Source: Planctomycetales bacterium
GTDB taxonomy: Bacteria > Planctomycetota > Planctomycetia > Isosphaerales > Isosphaeraceae
Direction of reading: 5' to 3'
NCBI GenBank assembly: GCA_027451885.1
Contig: DAIDHX010000157.1
Location: 1 to 53,535, forward strand
Length of the DNA stretch: 53,535 nt
Part shown: piece after piece, positions 52,280 through 53,535 of the stretch
Layout: each line of letters begins with the position of its first letter
How positions within the stretch are numbered: position 1 is the first letter of the stretch
Notes under the pieces: generated by a model
The model's input: the letters and a program-made list of their open reading frames with translations, nothing else
Database searches by the model: none
Told to the model about the DNA's origin: nothing
Made by a program: the position numbers and the translations under genes

Positions 52280-53535
<1,256 letters not shown>

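Overview
The window looks like chromosomal DNA of a planctomycete. Pointers are high GC, a PVC-type beta-propeller/HEAT/cytochrome c protein, two proteins with the planctomycete N-terminal LExRxLL motif, Tat-exported Gfo/Idh and amidohydrolase proteins, and an exosortase-linked polysaccharide locus. The family Isosphaeraceae is my guess from overall flavour and is not demonstrated. No rRNA, tRNA, CRISPR array, integrase or transposase was seen.

Layout. (1) 1-4.6 kb, minus strand: a secreted redox operon with a small secreted protein, a lipoprotein, a membrane-anchored five-haem cytochrome c fused to TPRs, and the start of an ASPIC/UnbV (CRTAC1-type) lipoprotein. (2) 4.7-6.5 kb: an arylsulfotransferase-like surface protein. 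(3) 7.1-13.0 kb, plus strand: a fused ABC-2 type permease, a Tat-exported amidohydrolase and a large PVC-type cytochrome c protein. (4) 13.1-21.2 kb, minus strand: a tail-specific S41 protease, a divergent YchF-like P-loop protein, and a MoxR-DUF58-transglutaminase operon. (5) 21.3-24.8 kb, plus strand: a lone GT4 glycosyltransferase, a Ser/Thr-rich LExRxLL protein and a TPR protein.

(6) 24.8-43.4 kb is the centrepiece: fourteen colinear minus-strand reading frames, tightly spaced or overlapping. Transcription runs from high to low coordinates: a small ORF, a WecA-like initiating transferase, a Wzz/BY-kinase fusion, an O-antigen-ligase-like protein, an FHA-like/TPR protein, an exosortase, an EpsI protein, GDP-mannose 4,6-dehydratase, GT4, a Wzy-like polymerase, acyltransferase-3, two more GT4s and a GT2. 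This is a complete-looking backbone for building an acylated heteropolysaccharide on a lipid carrier, physically coupled to an exosortase module. The gmd frame carries an in-frame TAG exactly where the family has the conserved Asp-Glu before VYNLGAQ. No Wza-type exporter, Wzx flippase, GDP-fucose synthase or PEP-CTERM substrate is visible.

(7) 43.5-48.8 kb is gene-poor. It holds a 24-bp tandem repeat, a YiiX-like NlpC/P60 hydrolase, an orphan MshEN-domain protein convergent with a BON-domain protein across a strong bidirectional hairpin, and a one-TM hypothetical protein. (8) 48.8-53.5 kb, minus strand: a Tat-exported Gfo/Idh/MocA oxidoreductase, a secreted protein of unknown function, and a tandem alpha/beta-hydrolase esterase cut by the right edge.

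The best candidates for unusual biology are the exosortase/polysaccharide operon with its FHA-like/TPR component and interrupted gmd, and the multihaem cytochrome-TPR operon at the left edge. All family calls come from reading motifs; no database search was possible.
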